Positions 44,684-53,249 of a stretch of DNA of 64,000 bases are shown in pieces; position 1 is the first letter of the stretch; every line of letters begins with the position of its first letter. The position numbers were made by a program, and so were the translations under genes. The DNA lies in assembly GCA_963794955.1 (NCBI GenBank), contig CAWCGF010000008.1, forward strand, positions 1 through 64,000, written 5' to 3'. Origin of the DNA: JAFDVL01 sp963794955 (GTDB taxonomy: Bacteria > Acidobacteriota > Blastocatellia > RBC074). Under the pieces are notes generated by a model that did not search any database, was not told where the DNA came from, and saw nothing but the letters and a program-made list of their open reading frames with translations.

Positions 44684-45871
44684 CTATTTCTTTTCTGGTG
44701 CTGCGCTTGCACCCGGCGCTGGCAACTTCAAGCCGGGCGTCTCGGTGGAGCGCGTTCCTTTGATATTTACTACGAAATCGGCAGGTGCGGTGACGGGATA
44801 TTTTAGGGTCACGTCTTCGAGCGCGCGCGTCGCTTTTTTCTGTTTGACCTCTGTCTCGGCTTTATCTACCTCGCCAGTCGAAATCAAAATGTGGCGCGCT
44901 AAAACCAATTCCTGCTCCTCTTCATTGGCCACATCATCGGTTTCTTTGTTCGGCTTGCGCTTGGCCCGATCTTCCAACTTAATTATGTGGTAGCCGTACT
45001 GGGTTTTGACCAAATCTGTTAACTGTCCTTTTTGCAAACCGAAGGCCGCCGCTTCAAACTCAGGTGCCATCCGGCCTTTGCCAAACCAGCGGAGCAGCCC
45101 GCCTTTCGCCCCGGAACCATCGGCTGAGAATTGCCCTGCCAGTGCCGCAAAATCTTCGCCGGCTTTTATCTTCTTCAGCACGTCTTCGGCTTGTTGTTTG
45201 ACTTTCTCAGGATCAGATTGTGGATTCTTTTGATAATAGTCCTTCAATTCTTCCGGCGTTGGTTTTAACTTTTCTTCCAGCGATTCCTGATAAGCTCCGG
45301 CCAGCGATTGCGCGCGTTGTAGTTTAATTTGCAATTGCACGTCCGGCGCTTTGTCATACCCGGCTTTGCGTGCCCGATCGGCCCGAATCTTAATTTCCGC
45401 CCAACCCTTCTTCACCGTTTCGAGTTGTTCCGGCGTCGGCTGTTCTTTGCTACCCTCTGCCAGCATTTTGACGAAGGCCTCGAATTCTTTGGGATGGGCA
45501 GTGCCATACGCCGTAAGTTCAGCTTCCGGCACATCAGACGCGGCTTTGCTGCCATTGTCACTGGATTTTTGCGCTTCCGTATCGGCCAGGAGTTTTTCTA
45601 TTTGGATGTCTGCCCTCTGTTTGAACTTTTCCGTGGCATCCAGTTTGGCCGCCTCGCCAGCCTGTGCCAGCGAATAGAGTTGCTTGATGTTTTTGATTAG
45701 TTCCTGCCGCGATTTCTCGTTCTCGGCTAATTGCCGCTTCTGCATATCCGGCAGCGAATCCGTCAGTAGCGTTAGTTCCTGACTGGTGATTTCTTTGTAT
45801 GGTTTGCTACAAGCCCCCAGCGCCAACGCGACCACCGCCAACATTAGTATAAGTGCAATTCTTGCTTTCAT
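44684..45871 (-). CDS. PpiC-type peptidyl-prolyl isomerase lipoprotein
   Basis: The 395-residue product begins MKARIALILMLAVVALALGACS, a lipoprotein signal with the Cys at about residue 21. A SurA-like helical N-domain follows, then a parvulin domain (VKQQAEDVLKKIKAGEDFAALAGQFS..., GGLLRWFGKGRMAPEFEAAAFGL, GQLTDLVKTQYGYHIIKLEDR), and an Ala/Pro tail. It helps fold exported proteins in the periplasm. Start at 45871 follows GAGGAG. Confidence 0.9.
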   Translation of the reverse strand: MKARIALILMLAVVALALGACSKPYKEITSQELTLLTDSLPDMQKRQLAENEKSRQELIKNIKQLYSLAQAGEAAKLDATEKFKQRADIQIEKLLADTEAQKSSDNGSKAASDVPEAELTAYGTAHPKEFEAFVKMLAEGSKEQPTPEQLETVKKGWAEIKIRADRARKAGYDKAPDVQLQIKLQRAQSLAGAYQESLEEKLKPTPEELKDYYQKNPQSDPEKVKQQAEDVLKKIKAGEDFAALAGQFSADGSGAKGGLLRWFGKGRMAPEFEAAAFGLQKGQLTDLVKTQYGYHIIKLEDRAKRKPNKETDDVANEEEQELVLARHILISTGEVDKAETEVKQKKATRALEDVTLKYPVTAPADFVVNIKGTRSTETPGLKLPAPGASAAPEKK

Positions 45872-45903
45872 TCTCAGTGTTAACTCCTCTTCAGATGTCA
45901 AAT

Positions 45904-47292
45904 TTATATTTCGGATTTAGAACTTTCGACCAGTTCTACCAACACTCCGCCCGTGCTGGCGGGGTGTATAAAGGCGACGAGTGTATCGCCCGCACCGCGG
46001 CGGGGCTGTTCATCAATCAGACGAATGTCTTGCTGCTTTAGTTGCGCAAGTTTGCTAGCAATATCGCTGACTTCGACGCAAACGTGGTGAATGCCAGGCC
46101 CCCGTTTCGCCAAAAACTTTCCGACGGGCGTGTCTTCGCTCGTCGCCTCTAACAATTCAATGCGGCTTTCGCCAAGAGGCAGCATTGCCGTGCGCACGCC
46201 TTGCTCGGCGACGACTTCGATTTCGTGCAATTCCAAACCCAAGGCGTCACGCCAAAATTTAAGGGCTTCATCAAGCCTTGCCACGGCCACTCCGAGATGA
46301 TTGATTTTGCGTGGTGTGCCTTCGGTTGACGCTGGTGGATGAGTCATTTTGGTTGGTGCCGTAATAATTTGCTCCACAATGCTATAAGGATCTTGCTGCC
46401 GCGTAGCGATTTGCACGGCAAAATTGTTTAGTTGTTCAGGACTTACGGACTGCAATGCACGTTTGAGCAATTGCTCGCGCAAAATTTCCAGCAACCGATG
46501 CTCTGCCGCAGCCGTGCGACGAATGGATAAAGACGCTGGATTACGAACAAAGTTCCCGTAACGCTCAATTGCTTCGGCAAGCTCGGTAATGCCTCGGTTT
46601 TCCGTTGCTACGGTGCGAATAATCGGCGTTTGCCAGCCATCAGGCCGCATCGTCATCTCGAGCAATCCGAGTAATTCGCGTTCTGTCTGCTCGACTCCAT
46701 CCCGTTCGGCTTTATTGATGACAAAGATGTCACCAATTTCCATAATCCCGGCTTTGATGGCTTGAATGCCGTCGCCCATTCCCGGCACCAGCACCACCAC
46801 ACAAACATCCGCCGTTTTCACGATGTCCACTTCATCCTGTCCGACCCCGACCGTTTCGACCAGCAGCCTATCGTATCCGGCAGCCCCTAAAACCGCAACC
46901 GCATCCACTGTTGCCCGCGCCAATCCGCCCAGATTTCCGCGCGTTGCCATCGAACGAATGAAGACATTTGGGTCAGTCGCCAGCGCCTGCATTCGAATGC
47001 GATCTCCCAGCAAAGCCCCACCAGAAAAGGGACTAGATGGGTCAACAGCGACAATGCCTACGGATTTGTCGTTGGCGCGATAATGTAAGGCAAGTTTGTC
47101 CACCAGCGAGGATTTGCCTGCGCCCGGCGCTCCCGTCAAGCCCACGACCAAACCATGCCCGCTGTGTGTGAATAGCGTTTTGAGGAGTTCAGTGGCTGCG
47201 GGCGATTCGTTTTCAATGGTAGAAATCGCCCGTGCGACGGCGCGGGGGTCGCGTTGCAAAATGCGGTCAATTTGATTTTGAGAAAGACTCAT
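45904..47292 (-). CDS. Fusion of MeaB GTPase and methylmalonyl-CoA epimerase
   Basis: The product has 462 residues. Residues about 1-315 are the G-protein chaperone MeaB (ArgK-like) that loads and protects the B12 of methylmalonyl-CoA mutase: Walker A GAPGAGKS at 54-61, VDPSSPFSGGALLGDR, VETVGVGQDEVDI, INKAERDG (the NKxD element). Residues about 333-460 are a glyoxalase-fold methylmalonyl-CoA epimerase: INHLGVAVARLDEALKFWRD, GIHHVCVEVSDI, IDEQPRRGAGDTLVAFIHP and VLVELVE. Both domains look complete, with metal-binding His and Glu residues in place. The reading frame is continuous. The mutase itself is not in the window. Start 47292 chosen over an upstream TTG. Confidence 0.92.
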   Translation of the reverse strand: MSLSQNQIDRILQRDPRAVARAISTIENESPAATELLKTLFTHSGHGLVVGLTGAPGAGKSSLVDKLALHYRANDKSVGIVAVDPSSPFSGGALLGDRIRMQALATDPNVFIRSMATRGNLGGLARATVDAVAVLGAAGYDRLLVETVGVGQDEVDIVKTADVCVVVLVPGMGDGIQAIKAGIMEIGDIFVINKAERDGVEQTERELLGLLEMTMRPDGWQTPIIRTVATENRGITELAEAIERYGNFVRNPASLSIRRTAAAEHRLLEILREQLLKRALQSVSPEQLNNFAVQIATRQQDPYSIVEQIITAPTKMTHPPASTEGTPRKINHLGVAVARLDEALKFWRDALGLELHEIEVVAEQGVRTAMLPLGESRIELLEATSEDTPVGKFLAKRGPGIHHVCVEVSDIASKLAQLKQQDIRLIDEQPRRGAGDTLVAFIHPASTGGVLVELVESSKSEI

Positions 47293-47313
47293 CAATACTG
47301 AAAGGGAGCACAA

Positions 47314-47658
47314 GCAGAACAGGGATCGTCGGTCATTGAACAGAAACTATAAACGCAAAGCAGGCGAAATTCCACTCACTTGAAATTTTTTGTCTCCACA
47401 CAAACTTCACATTGCTCCATCACAACTTAACGACATCTTCAGCTTACTCTGCGACACATATTCGATACGGCGTGGCGAAGGTACACGCGGATTTTTGGTT
47501 ATCATCTCCTCACCCCAATGCAAAGACAGCCAGATACACTCTGGCTGTCATTCATTTGATACGCCCAATCGTTCGTTGCCCTTGCGACATCTCTCCTTCA
47601 CAAGTTAGATTACGGGTCACAATAGTCATCAGATCGCATACACTTTGTGGAGAAACAA
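47314..47658. other. Intergenic region with a perfect hairpin
   Basis: GACAGCCAGA (47525-47534) and TCTGGCTGTC (47540-47549) form a perfect 10-bp stem with a 5-nt loop, about 110 bases before the sulfatase start. No U-tract follows. Otherwise nothing coding is seen between the divergent meaB and sulfatase genes. Confidence 0.6.
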
Positions 47659-49146
47659 ATGAGATTTATCGCAAGGATTGGAATATTGTTGGTTTGTTGC
47701 TTTTCGGTTGCTTCCCCCGCGCTGGCACAAACCCGGCGTGAGAGTTCTGCTGCGCCCCAACCGCCCAACATCGTCTTCATTATGACCGACGATCATGCTG
47801 CCCACGCCATCAGTTCATACGGCAGCAAATTGATCAAAACGCCGCATCTGGATCGCCTCGCGCGCGAAGGGATGCGGTTTGATAACGCGTTTGTGACGAA
47901 TTCGATTTGCACGCCGAGCCGAGCCGTGATTCTGAGCGGCAAATATTCGCACTTAAACGGCGTCCCCGTCTTCAATCACATAGACAATTCGCAGCCGTTA
48001 GTGTCGAAGTATTTGCAGGCCGCCGGCTATCACACTGGAATGATCGGCAAATGGCATCTGGGCGGCAATAATCCACAACGTCCCAATGATGGTTCGCCCA
48101 CAGGTTTTGATTATTGGAACATCTTGCCGGGGCAGGGCGCGTACTTCGACCCCGTAATGATTGAAATGGGGCAGCGCAAAAAGCTTACGGGCTATGCGAC
48201 GGACATCATCACTGATCTTTCGATGGATTTTATCAAGCAACGCCCGACCGACAAGCCGTTTTTCCTGATGTACCACCACAAAGCACCGCATCGCAATTGG
48301 CAGCCCGCCGAGAAATATCGCAAGCAATATGAAAACTACGAGCCACCGATTCCGGCAACGTTCGATGACGATTACAAAGGCAAATCGGATGCGTCGAAGC
48401 AAGCCACAATGCATATTGATGTGGATTTGAACGACAGCGATTTGAAGATGAAACCGCCTGCCGGCTTGAGCGGCGCGGCGTTGAAGAAGTGGAAATTCAC
48501 GCGGTATATGCAGGATTATCTGGCTTGTGTGCAATCCGTAGACGACAACATTGGGCGCTTCCTCAACTTCCTCGATCAGTCCGGTTTGGCTGAAAATACG
48601 ATTGTGATTTACACGTCGGATCAAGGCTTCTTTCTCGGTGAACATAACTTTTTCGACAAGCGGTTTATGTATGAAGAATCGCTGCGCACGCCCTTCATCA
48701 TTCGCTGGCCGAAGCGCATCAAAGCGGGTTCCGTGAACAAAAGCATGATCCTGAATTTAGATTTTGCGCCGACGTTCCTCGCTGCAGCAGGTGCGAAAGT
48801 TCCCGCCGACATGCAGGGCCGCAGCATCCTGCCATTGCTGACGGGCAAGACGCCGAAAGATTGGCGGACTTCGATGTATTACCGCTATTACCATCCGGGG
48901 CATCACAACGTCGCGGCGCATTATGGTGTCCGCACGGCGCGTTATAAATTGATTTACTTCAACAAGCTCGATCAATGGGAACTGTACGATCTGCAAAAAG
49001 ACCCCGGCGAGATGCGCAACCTCTACAGCGATCCAAGCCATACGAAGACGCTTGAGAGTCTGAAGAAAGAATTGCAGCGGCTGAAGAAAGAATTCAAAGA
49101 CGACGATCAGTTTACCGATAAACTGCCTGCCGATGATGTGGGGTAA
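47659..49146 (+). CDS. Secreted type I sulfatase
   Basis: The 495-residue product has a signal peptide (IGILLVCCFSVASPALAQ), PPNIVFIMTDDHAAHAISSY with the metal Asp pair, CTPSR at 84-88 (the Cys converted to formylglycine), GKWHLGG, and TSDQGFFLGEHNFFDKRFMYEE. It belongs to the choline-sulfatase/heparan-type group of periplasmic sulfatases with C-terminal WELYDLQKDPGEMRNLY. The start has GGAG six bases upstream. It begins a three-gene operon with a GNAT enzyme and a Gfo/Idh oxidoreductase, which suggests degradation or modification of a sulfated sugar. Confidence 0.92.
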   Translation: MRFIARIGILLVCCFSVASPALAQTRRESSAAPQPPNIVFIMTDDHAAHAISSYGSKLIKTPHLDRLAREGMRFDNAFVTNSICTPSRAVILSGKYSHLNGVPVFNHIDNSQPLVSKYLQAAGYHTGMIGKWHLGGNNPQRPNDGSPTGFDYWNILPGQGAYFDPVMIEMGQRKKLTGYATDIITDLSMDFIKQRPTDKPFFLMYHHKAPHRNWQPAEKYRKQYENYEPPIPATFDDDYKGKSDASKQATMHIDVDLNDSDLKMKPPAGLSGAALKKWKFTRYMQDYLACVQSVDDNIGRFLNFLDQSGLAENTIVIYTSDQGFFLGEHNFFDKRFMYEESLRTPFIIRWPKRIKAGSVNKSMILNLDFAPTFLAAAGAKVPADMQGRSILPLLTGKTPKDWRTSMYYRYYHPGHHNVAAHYGVRTARYKLIYFNKLDQWELYDLQKDPGEMRNLYSDPSHTKTLESLKKELQRLKKEFKDDDQFTDKLPADDVG

Positions 49147-49147
49147 C

Positions 49148-49678
49148 ATGACGATTCGACCTGCAACAATGAACGAAGTTCCTGAAATGGAGCAGTTGAT
49201 CGCTGCGTCTGTACGGGCGCTCAGCGTGGGCTATTACTCGTCCGAGCAAATCGAAAGCGCGTTGATTCACGTCTTCGGCGTGGACACGCAACTCATTGCG
49301 GACGGCACATACTTTGTCGCGGAATTGGACGGGCAACTCGTTGGCTGTGGCGGTTGGAGCAAGCGCAAGACTTTGTTCGGCGGCGATCAGGCGAAGGCGG
49401 GCGAAGACAATTTGCTTGACCCGACAACCGACCCGGCGCGCATTCGCGCATTCTTCATCCATCCTGGTTTTGCACGACGCGGCATCGGCAAACAAATTAT
49501 CGAAGCCTGTGAAAATGCTGCCCAAAATGCAGGCTTTCGGCGGCTCGAAATGGCTGCAACCTTGCCGGGTGAGCCACTGTATCAGGCGGTTGGCTATGAA
49601 GTGATAGCGCGATTTGATCTGCCATTTCCGAATGGTGTTTCCTTGCCACTGGTACGGATGGGGAAATTTTTAAGCTAA
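49148..49678 (+). CDS. GNAT family N-acetyltransferase
   Basis: The 176-residue product shows the GNAT acetyl-CoA site: VAELDGQLVGCGGW, IRAFFIHPGFARRGIGKQIIEACE and GFRRLEMAATLPGEPLYQAVGYEVI. It begins one base after the sulfatase stop and is surely cotranscribed. The acceptor substrate is unknown. Confidence 0.88.
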   Translation: MTIRPATMNEVPEMEQLIAASVRALSVGYYSSEQIESALIHVFGVDTQLIADGTYFVAELDGQLVGCGGWSKRKTLFGGDQAKAGEDNLLDPTTDPARIRAFFIHPGFARRGIGKQIIEACENAAQNAGFRRLEMAATLPGEPLYQAVGYEVIARFDLPFPNGVSLPLVRMGKFLS

Positions 49679-49710
49679 CATTGAGAACTACCAAACGAGA
49701 GAGGAACCAA

Positions 49711-50703
49711 ATGAACAAAGTTCGTTGGGGCGTGCTAAGCACATCCAATTTTGCCCAAACCAAAGTGATTCCCGCGATGCTCAAAGCCGAGCACACAGAA
49801 CTTGTCGCCCTTGCCTCGCGCGACCTGGCCAAAGCGCAAGCGGCTGCCGCCAAATTTGGATTGCCAAAAGCGTACGGCTCGTACGAAGAGTTGTTGGCTG
49901 ATCCTGACATTGACGTGATTTACAATCCGATGCCAAATCACCAGCACGTGCCGTGGACGATCAAGGCGCTTGAAGCAGGCAAGCATGTGCTGTGCGAAAA
50001 GCCGATTGGGCTGAGTTCAGCAGAAGCGCAAGCGCTGCTGGAGGCGTCGCGGCATTTCCCCCATCTGAAAGTGATGGAAGCGTTTATGTACCGGTTCCAT
50101 CCGCAGTGGGTGCGGGCCAAACAAATCGTGCAGGAAGGTGGCATTGGCGAACTACGCACGATTCAATCGTTCTTCTCGTACTTCAACCGTGATGGCAACA
50201 ACATCCGCAACAAAGCGGACATTGGCGGCGGCGGGATGATGGATATTGGGTGTTATAACGTTTCGTTTTCGCGGTTTATTTTTGACGCCGAGCCGAAGCG
50301 CGTGATTGGCATAATAGATCGTGACCCGGAATTTCAAACGGATCGCATTGCTTCGGGCATCATGGATTTTGGCACAGGCACGGCGACGTTCACTTGCTCA
50401 ACGCAACTTACGTCATATCAGCGCGCGAACATCTTCGGCACGGAAGGCCGCGTCGAAATCGAAATCCCGGTCAATGCTCCGCCCGACAAGCCCTGTCGCA
50501 TCTGGTATCAGCGCGGCACTGACATCCAGGAAATCAGCTTTGACATTTGCGATCAATACGTTCTTGAAACTGATGCGGTCTCAATGGCCGTACTGAATAA
50601 CACGCCAGTTCCAACTCCGCTGGAAGACGCGGTTGCGAATATGAAGGTCATCGAAGCTGTGGTCGAAAGTGGGCAGAGCGGAAACTGGGTAGAAATCGGC
50701 TAA
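49711..50703 (+). CDS. Gfo/Idh/MocA family NAD(P)-dependent oxidoreductase
   Basis: The 330-residue product has an N-terminal Rossmann fold (VRWGVLSTSNFAQTKVIPAML), the family motif AGKHVLCEKPIGLSSAEAQAL with the catalytic Lys, MEAFMYRFHPQW, and a C-terminal beta domain with GGGGMMDIGCYNVSF. It oxidises or reduces a hydroxyl on a sugar, cyclitol or related compound. GAGAGAGGA precedes the start. Confidence 0.92.
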   Translation: MNKVRWGVLSTSNFAQTKVIPAMLKAEHTELVALASRDLAKAQAAAAKFGLPKAYGSYEELLADPDIDVIYNPMPNHQHVPWTIKALEAGKHVLCEKPIGLSSAEAQALLEASRHFPHLKVMEAFMYRFHPQWVRAKQIVQEGGIGELRTIQSFFSYFNRDGNNIRNKADIGGGGMMDIGCYNVSFSRFIFDAEPKRVIGIIDRDPEFQTDRIASGIMDFGTGTATFTCSTQLTSYQRANIFGTEGRVEIEIPVNAPPDKPCRIWYQRGTDIQEISFDICDQYVLETDAVSMAVLNNTPVPTPLEDAVANMKVIEAVVESGQSGNWVEIG

Positions 50704-50715
50704 ACTCCCGCTGGG

Positions 50716-50905
50716 GATTTTTCGGAAATTTTGGGAACCTTTGTTTCTTAAGGGCGTGAAGTGAAGGCGTAAGAGATATGAGTTGATGAGTTTAGCAATC
50801 GCTGGTTGGTGTGAGTAGCAGTGGTTGCTTTTGTGAGATTTGCATTTTAGCAACATAAAAAGCTTGGCTGTTGTGAGGGCAGTCAGGCTTTTTGTGTTTC
50901 AGTTG
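50716..50905 (+). ncRNA. Candidate structured RNA module, copy 1
   Basis: A 190-nt stretch in the convergent gap between the oxidoreductase and the sigma54 regulator. It aligns over its whole length with 50945-51136. It folds into hairpin P1 (50795-50804 with 50819-50828, 10 pairs, 14-nt loop) and hairpin P2 (50857-50870 with 50880-50893, 14 pairs including two G-U, loop TTGTGAGGG). P2 begins with A5 and ends with T5, like a terminator. Direction is not certain, since P2 is nearly symmetrical. Confidence 0.5.
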
Positions 50906-50944
50906 ATATTAACCGGAAGTGAGCAGGTTAGCTTCTGCCCGTCA

Positions 50945-51136
50945 GATTTTTGGGAAACTTTGGGAACCAATTGCCGCTGAAAGCGTGGATAAAAAGTGTG
51001 AGAGATTTGAGTTGAGTGAGTTCTGCAATTGCTGTTTTGTGTGGGTAACCGCGATTGCAATGTGAGATTCGTAGTTTGGGTGACACGAAAAGCCTAACTG
51101 TTGTGAGGACAGTTAGGCTTTTCGTGTTTCTGGTTG
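50945..51136 (+). ncRNA. Candidate structured RNA module, copy 2
   Basis: A 192-nt diverged copy of 50716-50905, 39 nt after it. It forms P1 (51025-51034 with 51049-51058, one mismatch) and a perfect 17-bp P2 (51084-51100 with 51110-51126, loop TTGTGAGGA). Differences between the copies in both stems keep pairing: in P2 a G-C becomes A-U and two G-U pairs become Watson-Crick pairs, while the loop stays TTGTGAGG. No open frame spans either copy. Confidence 0.5.
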
Positions 51137-51206
51137 TTCTCATTCGGGAGCCACATTTTCGTGGTCGCAACTGGGAGGCCCGACAAAATTGCGGTACCTG
51201 CCAGTC

Positions 51207-52145
51207 TTATCGAAACCGTTCACAGGAAATTCCGAATTTTTTCACTTTGTAATTGATTACCCGCTCAGTCACTTGGAGCAAGGTGGCGGCCCGCGCTTGA
51301 TTGCCGCGCGTGATTTTCAAGGCGTCGGTAATCATTGCGCGTTCCAGCGTTTCAACCGCTGCCGTCAGTGATTGTTGAGGCATTGTGTCGGATACCTCGG
51401 CAGTTTGCAGCGAAGGCGGTAAGTGATGACTGTGAATCACTGCATCGTTACAAACAACAACGGCCCGCTCAATACAATTTTCCAATTCGCGTACATTACC
51501 GGGCCAGTGATAGCTCATCAGCATATCAATGGCAGGCGTTGATATACGGCGCACCGGCTTGTTAAGTTCGCTAGCGTACTTCTCAATAAAATGATCAGCC
51601 AGGAGTAGGATGTCTGGTTTGCGTTCACAAAGAGGCGGCAGAAAAACAGTGAAGACATTCAGCCGATAGTACAAATCTTCGCGGAAGGTTTTGTCAGTAA
51701 TAGCTTTTTCCAGGTCTTTATTGGTAGCCGCAATTAGGCGGACATCGGTTTGCAGCGTTTCTGTTCCGCCGACACGCTCAAATTCGCGTTCCTGCAAAAC
51801 TCGCAACAATTTTACTTGCGTGGCGAGGCTCAATTCTCCGACTTCGTCCAAAAAGATCGTTCCACTATCGGCCATTTCAAAGCGGCCTTTGCGTTGCACT
51901 ACCGCGCCTGTAAAAGCTCCGCGTTCGTGTCCAAATAATTCGGTTTCAATTAGACTTTCCGGTAGCGCGGCACAGTTGACTTTCACGAAAGGGTGGTCGG
52001 CACGCGGCGAATTGCGGTGGATGAATTCCGCGACTAATTCCTTTCCTGTGCCTGATTCGCCGCGCAGCAGCACCGTTGTTTTGGTGGGAGCCACTTGTAG
52101 CGCTTGTTCCAACGCTGCCATCAATGAATTACTACTCCCAATCAA
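51207..52145 (-). CDS. Sigma54-dependent activator, AAA+ and Fis-type HTH part
   Basis: The 312-residue product has Walker A GESGTGKE, the sigma54-contact loop GAFTGA, Walker B GTIFLDEVGE, the arginine-finger region FREDLYYRLNVFTVFLPPL, and a C-terminal Fis-like HTH (ITRGNQARAATLLQVTERVINYKVKKFGI). It remodels sigma54 polymerase at distant enhancers. The frame begins with TTG (LIGSSNSLMAAL), which in relatives is internal, right after a GAF domain. The GAF frame at 52132-52761 overlaps it by 14 bases, so one base probably splits a single NifA/FhlA-like gene. Confidence 0.85.
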   Translation of the reverse strand: MIGSSNSLMAALEQALQVAPTKTTVLLRGESGTGKELVAEFIHRNSPRADHPFVKVNCAALPESLIETELFGHERGAFTGAVVQRKGRFEMADSGTIFLDEVGELSLATQVKLLRVLQEREFERVGGTETLQTDVRLIAATNKDLEKAITDKTFREDLYYRLNVFTVFLPPLCERKPDILLLADHFIEKYASELNKPVRRISTPAIDMLMSYHWPGNVRELENCIERAVVVCNDAVIHSHHLPPSLQTAEVSDTMPQQSLTAAVETLERAMITDALKITRGNQARAATLLQVTERVINYKVKKFGISCERFR

Positions 52146-52761
52146 TGATCCCAGATTCCGCCTTATGCGGGAGTTGAAAGGACGGTCGCTGGCTATTGGC
52201 TTCTTCGTCTACGGGCACGCGTTGTAGCGAATTATTTGTCTGTATTGCTTGCCCAATAAACCCTGCCACAACGCTCAGAAATTGACTCGCCAACGCGAAA
52301 TTTTCTTGCGGGCGAATGAATGCGCTTAACGCCCCAATAGGATGGCCTTGGGCATTGACCGGAACGCAAATAAAACTGCGGGATTCCAGTTCTGCCATGC
52401 CGATGCCCAGGCGATTTAAATAAAGCGGTTCATCGCTAATATCAGGCACGATAACCGGGCGTCCTGACATGACGACGCGTCCTGTGATCCCTTCGCCCAT
52501 TTGATAGCGGCCCAATGTGCGCGCCCGCTCGCTCACGCCAACTGCGACGGTAACGCGGATTTCGCGCGTTCGTTCATTCAAGAGCGATAGCATGCATTGT
52601 TGGAATTTATGGCGCTCACCCAGCAGCGTAAAGACGCGCGCAATCGCTTCTTCCGGGGCCAGGCTCAAATCCAAGATGCGATGAATTTCTTGCAAGGTTT
52701 TGAGCTTGATCGTTTCGCCTTCCGCCACCGGCTTAGCCCAAGCCGAAATTTCTATATTCAT
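52132..52761 (-). CDS. GAF sensor part of the sigma54 activator
   Basis: About 209 residues with one GAF domain (LDLSLAPEEAIARVFTLLGE, GRYQMGEGITGRVVMSGRPV, DISDEPLYLNRLG, FICVPVNAQGHPIGALSAF), which would sense a small molecule. The stop follows GIIDWE, where the AAA+ frame starts. One extra A in GGGATCATTGATTGG would account for the split, joining the domains in the NifA order GAF-AAA+-HTH. Real two-gene organisation with overlapping translation is possible but less likely. Confidence 0.8.
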   Translation of the reverse strand: MNIEISAWAKPVAEGETIKLKTLQEIHRILDLSLAPEEAIARVFTLLGERHKFQQCMLSLLNERTREIRVTVAVGVSERARTLGRYQMGEGITGRVVMSGRPVIVPDISDEPLYLNRLGIGMAELESRSFICVPVNAQGHPIGALSAFIRPQENFALASQFLSVVAGFIGQAIQTNNSLQRVPVDEEANSQRPSFQLPHKAESGIIDWE

Positions 52762-53249
52762 TCTCATCTCTCCAACTACTGCAACTAAGCAAAGGCTGTA
52801 CCATCGAGAGCCACAGCGCGAAAACCCAGTGATAGCTAAACTTAGGCAAATCTCGGCTTTTGACTATAAATACAAAACAGTAGCTTTGCGATAAATAGCT
52901 GACAATTCCGTCTGAATCTGTGAGCGATTGCAAATGGATTTGCGCGCAGACAATTTCGTTGAAGTCGTTCTTGCCAGCCACGTTTTGGTCGTAGCTCATC
53001 CCACAAATGCGTGGTTGTCTGAGACGGTCGGATTCATTTCCTGCTAACAAATAAATGGCTTTTCCCTCCGTCTTTATGGAGTTTTCCCCGGTAATGCCTG
53101 TTCTCCACAAAATGGTCGGTACTCCTTTTGCTCTTTGTGTTGGCGAGCAAATAACTGACGTTTGGTGAAGATTGACAAAAAATTGAGGCCGACTTGAAAG
53201 TGATTTGAGTTGTTTCGGATAGCCTCACATTGCGGGGAGAAATCATTTT
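52762..53249. other. Intergenic region between divergent genes
   Basis: About 490 bases between the GAF gene and the metallopeptidase-like gene. A TTGACA at 53172-53177 may be the -35 box of the latter; no good -10 box was found. A small hairpin GCAAATGGATTTGC lies near 52930. No gene is supported. Confidence 0.45.

Noticed and set aside
50944..50975. Sigma54 promoter in TTGGGAACCAATTGCC
   Set aside because: The GG to GC distance is 8-9 bases rather than 10, and the other module copy lacks the GC.
52733..53110. 125-residue minus-strand frame between the GAF and metallopeptidase genes
   Set aside because: It overlaps the GAF gene start, lacks a ribosome site and has no recognisable fold.
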